DNA from: Cryptomeria japonica | Lineage: Eukaryota; Streptophyta; Pinopsida; Cupressales; Cupressaceae | Direction: 5' to 3' | Assembly (NCBI RefSeq): GCF_030272615.1 | Contig: NC_081411.1 | Location: 184,507,572 to 184,567,571 of the forward strand | DNA: 60,000 nt | Shown here: piece by piece, positions 58,178-60,000 of the stretch | Numbering within the stretch: the first letter of the stretch is position 1 | Layout of the letters: each line of letters starts with the position of its first letter | Program-made: the position numbers and the translations under genes | Notes under the pieces: model-generated | Told to the model about the DNA's origin: nothing | Database searches by the model: none | What the model saw: the letters and a program-made list of their open reading frames with translations, nothing else

Positions 58178-60000
58178 AGATCATAACATGGAATGTTAGG
58201 GGATTGAACGCCCCTAACAAACAATGCATCTTAAAGCATTGTATCTTTGTCTCTAAACCTGACTTAATATTAATTCAAGAAACAAAAATGAACACATCCG
58301 AGATTTCAATCTTTGGGCAAAAACTGGGGGCTAGACAACTTAATCATTCCCCAGCCTCTGGAGCTTCAAGGGGCCTAGCCATCATTTGGGATCCTAGATC
58401 CCTTTTGTTCACACCACTAGAGATCTAGTATAACTGTATAGGAGGAGAGGTTGTAAACCACAAAAATAACCTCAGATTTAAACTAATTAATGTCTATGGC
58501 CCCATCCAGAACAATGATAAGGTGAAAGTATGGAAGGATATTGAGATCTTTCTTAAAAGCTTCTTGAATGACCTCACTATCATTGGAGGAGATTTTAATG
58601 CCATCACTAAAACCTCAGATAAATTAGGCGGAAGTAGCAAGCTTCCCCCTTCAGCTATAGACTTCAATCTTTGGATCAATAGGAACTCCCTACTGGAAAT
58701 TAAGATAGCAGATAATACCTTTACTTGGAATAATAGAAGATCTGGTTTTTGTAACATAGCAGAAAAACCTGATAGGTTTTTTATCCATGGTGGGCTCTTA
58801 GAACTAGACTACTCCTTGAAGGCAGAGCCTCTTCCTTTATCAGGATTGGACCACTTTCCTCTTCAATTAAACTTAATATCAGACTATACCCAAAAAAAAT
58901 GTCCCTTTAAATTCAAAAATATGTGGTTTAGAGATGATAATTTTCTAAGCTTACTTGAAAAATGGTGGAGCAGCTCCACCTTCTCAGGTTCAAAGATGTT
59001 TATTGTTGCAAGTAAGCTAAAAATTATAAAACGGAAGCTCTTAGAGTGGAATAGGACCAAATTTGGTAACATCTTTGACAAAAAAACATCAATAGAGAAT
59101 GATCTTAATAGGGTTAATATTGAGGTCCTAGAGAGAGGGATGGATGAGCACCTTTTCCTTAAGGAGAAGACCTTTCTCTCGGAATATGGAAAGATATTAT
59201 CCTATGAGGAGATCTTCTAGAAACAAAAATCCAGATAGACCTAGCTGAGGGAAGGGGACCGAAATACTAAGTTCTTCCACAATAGCACTAAGCAAAGGAG
59301 AGGAGTCAACCAAATCTCTCAAATCATGATCAACCATGGTTCCATCCTAACTGAACCAAATATGGTTGCATCTGAAGCAGCTAATTTCTATGAGAATATC
59401 CTTAACAATCTTGAAGGCTCTAGCCTTAAGGGCCAACTCGACTTCATCAAGAATATCCTGAAACTCATTACCAGTGGCCACAACCAAATCCTTCTAATGA
59501 AATTCTCTATGGAGGAGGTCAAATCTGCCCTCTTCAAGATGAACCCTGACAAACCTCTGGGTCCAGATGGCTTCCCCACTAGCTTTTTTCAAAAATGCTG
59601 GGATTTTATGGGAACAAAAATCACAGAGGCCTTGGAAGGGGTAAGAAACTCGGGAAAGATTCTTAAAGAAGTCAACAACACCTTTCTCGCCCTCATTCCA
59701 AAAAAGGAAAACTCGGAGAGTTTCAATGACTTGAAACCAATTGCTCTATGCAATACTTTGTACAAACTTTTAACCAAAACCTTAGTAGCTAGAGTCTAAA
59801 ATCTCCTTCCCGTTATTATCAATGAGGAACAAACTGGTTTTGTTATGGAAAGATCAATCTATGATGGGGCAATTATCACCCAGGAAGCTTTGCATTCAGT
59901 TCAGCTTAACAAATCTCCAAGCATGTTAATCAAACTAGACATTAGTAAAGCTTATGACAAAGTCGATTGGCGCTTTCTCTACAAATGCCTAGAAGCCTTT
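58174..60000 (+). pseudogene. LINE ORF2 (endonuclease and partial reverse transcriptase), cut by window end
   Basis: ATG at 58174 overlaps the ORF1 stop as ATGA. The endonuclease is complete: ITWNVRGLN, LILIQETKM, IIGGDFNAI and SGLDHFPLQ supply the Asn, Glu, Asp/Asn and His sites. Reverse transcriptase follows with LREGDRNTKFFH, PDKPLGPDGFPTSFFQ, EEQTGFV and KLDISKAYDKVDWRF, where the window stops before the catalytic Asp pair. One frame runs from 58174 to the end of the window, with stops at 58426-58428, 59218-59220, about 59236 and 59797-59799 and no frameshift. It is less decayed than the LINE at 36956. Confidence 0.9.

Larger units (their letters stand above)
56230..60000 (+). mobile_element. 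Second LINE, L1-type, 3' end outside the window
   Basis: ORF1 and ORF2 are in the order and overlap typical of plant L1 elements; the window ends inside the reverse transcriptase. It differs from the LINE at 36956 throughout and belongs to another family. Each ORF keeps one frame. The exact 5' end is not determined; it lies between the direct repeat (56229) and the ORF1 ATG (56264). Confidence 0.9.

Overview
The window reads as an AT-rich, gene-poor stretch of a large land-plant genome. Support comes from LTR retrotransposons primed by initiator tRNA-Met, two plant L1-type LINEs whose 5' ORF looks DUF4283-like, an ankyrin-repeat gene of plant ACD6/ITN1 style, and Ty3/gypsy remains. The large spacing, nested old insertions and slow decay by point mutation fit a gymnosperm, probably a conifer, but that placement is inference. 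No rRNA, tRNA, CRISPR array or bacterial-type operon was seen.

Layout. 1-2090 (module X1) is non-coding and is homologous to 35.6-43.9 kb (module X2), where a LINE has been inserted. 2461-2938 (-) is the first coding exon of an ankyrin-repeat gene, followed upstream by module Y1 (to about 9690). Y1, including the first ~42 codons of the ankyrin exon, is repeated as Y2 (21994-28421). 10759-11040 (-) is a small intact ORF with its own TATA box. 11334-19016 (-) is an LTR element with a perfect 5-bp target duplication that encodes no recognisable gag or pol. It carried one ORF of about 690 codons and was later split by a Ty1/copia element (12898-17874, -). 29.28-30.08 kb (+) is a broken ankyrin/membrane-protein gene. 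30.8-34.25 kb (-) holds gypsy-type remains with a protease and an unusual protein repeat. 34.48-35.59 kb is an unclassified island with a 239-codon ORF. 36.96-42.99 kb (+) is LINE-1 of the window. 45.93-54.12 kb is a degenerate CCCTAA-like array organised in a higher-order period of about 1.34 kb, inserted in a third copy of module Y and itself interrupted by a second non-autonomous copia-type element (48499-52710, +). That element has gag and protease joined to a long acidic domain in place of integrase and reverse transcriptase. 54.78-55.59 kb is a polypurine block. 56.26 kb to the window end (+) is a second LINE, cut by the window edge.

How it fits together. A locus of ankyrin-type genes was duplicated in pieces (X and Y modules), and retroelements then landed in some copies but not others. 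Paralogous empty sites therefore exist inside this one window for LINE-1 and for the hairpin elements. The complete copia element and LINE-2 keep single, uninterrupted frames and are inactivated only by stop codons. Nearly all of those stops can be explained by C-to-T or G-to-A changes, which fits decay by cytosine methylation rather than by deletion. The two items most worth further work are the two non-autonomous LTR elements with unassigned coding domains and the telomere-like higher-order array.
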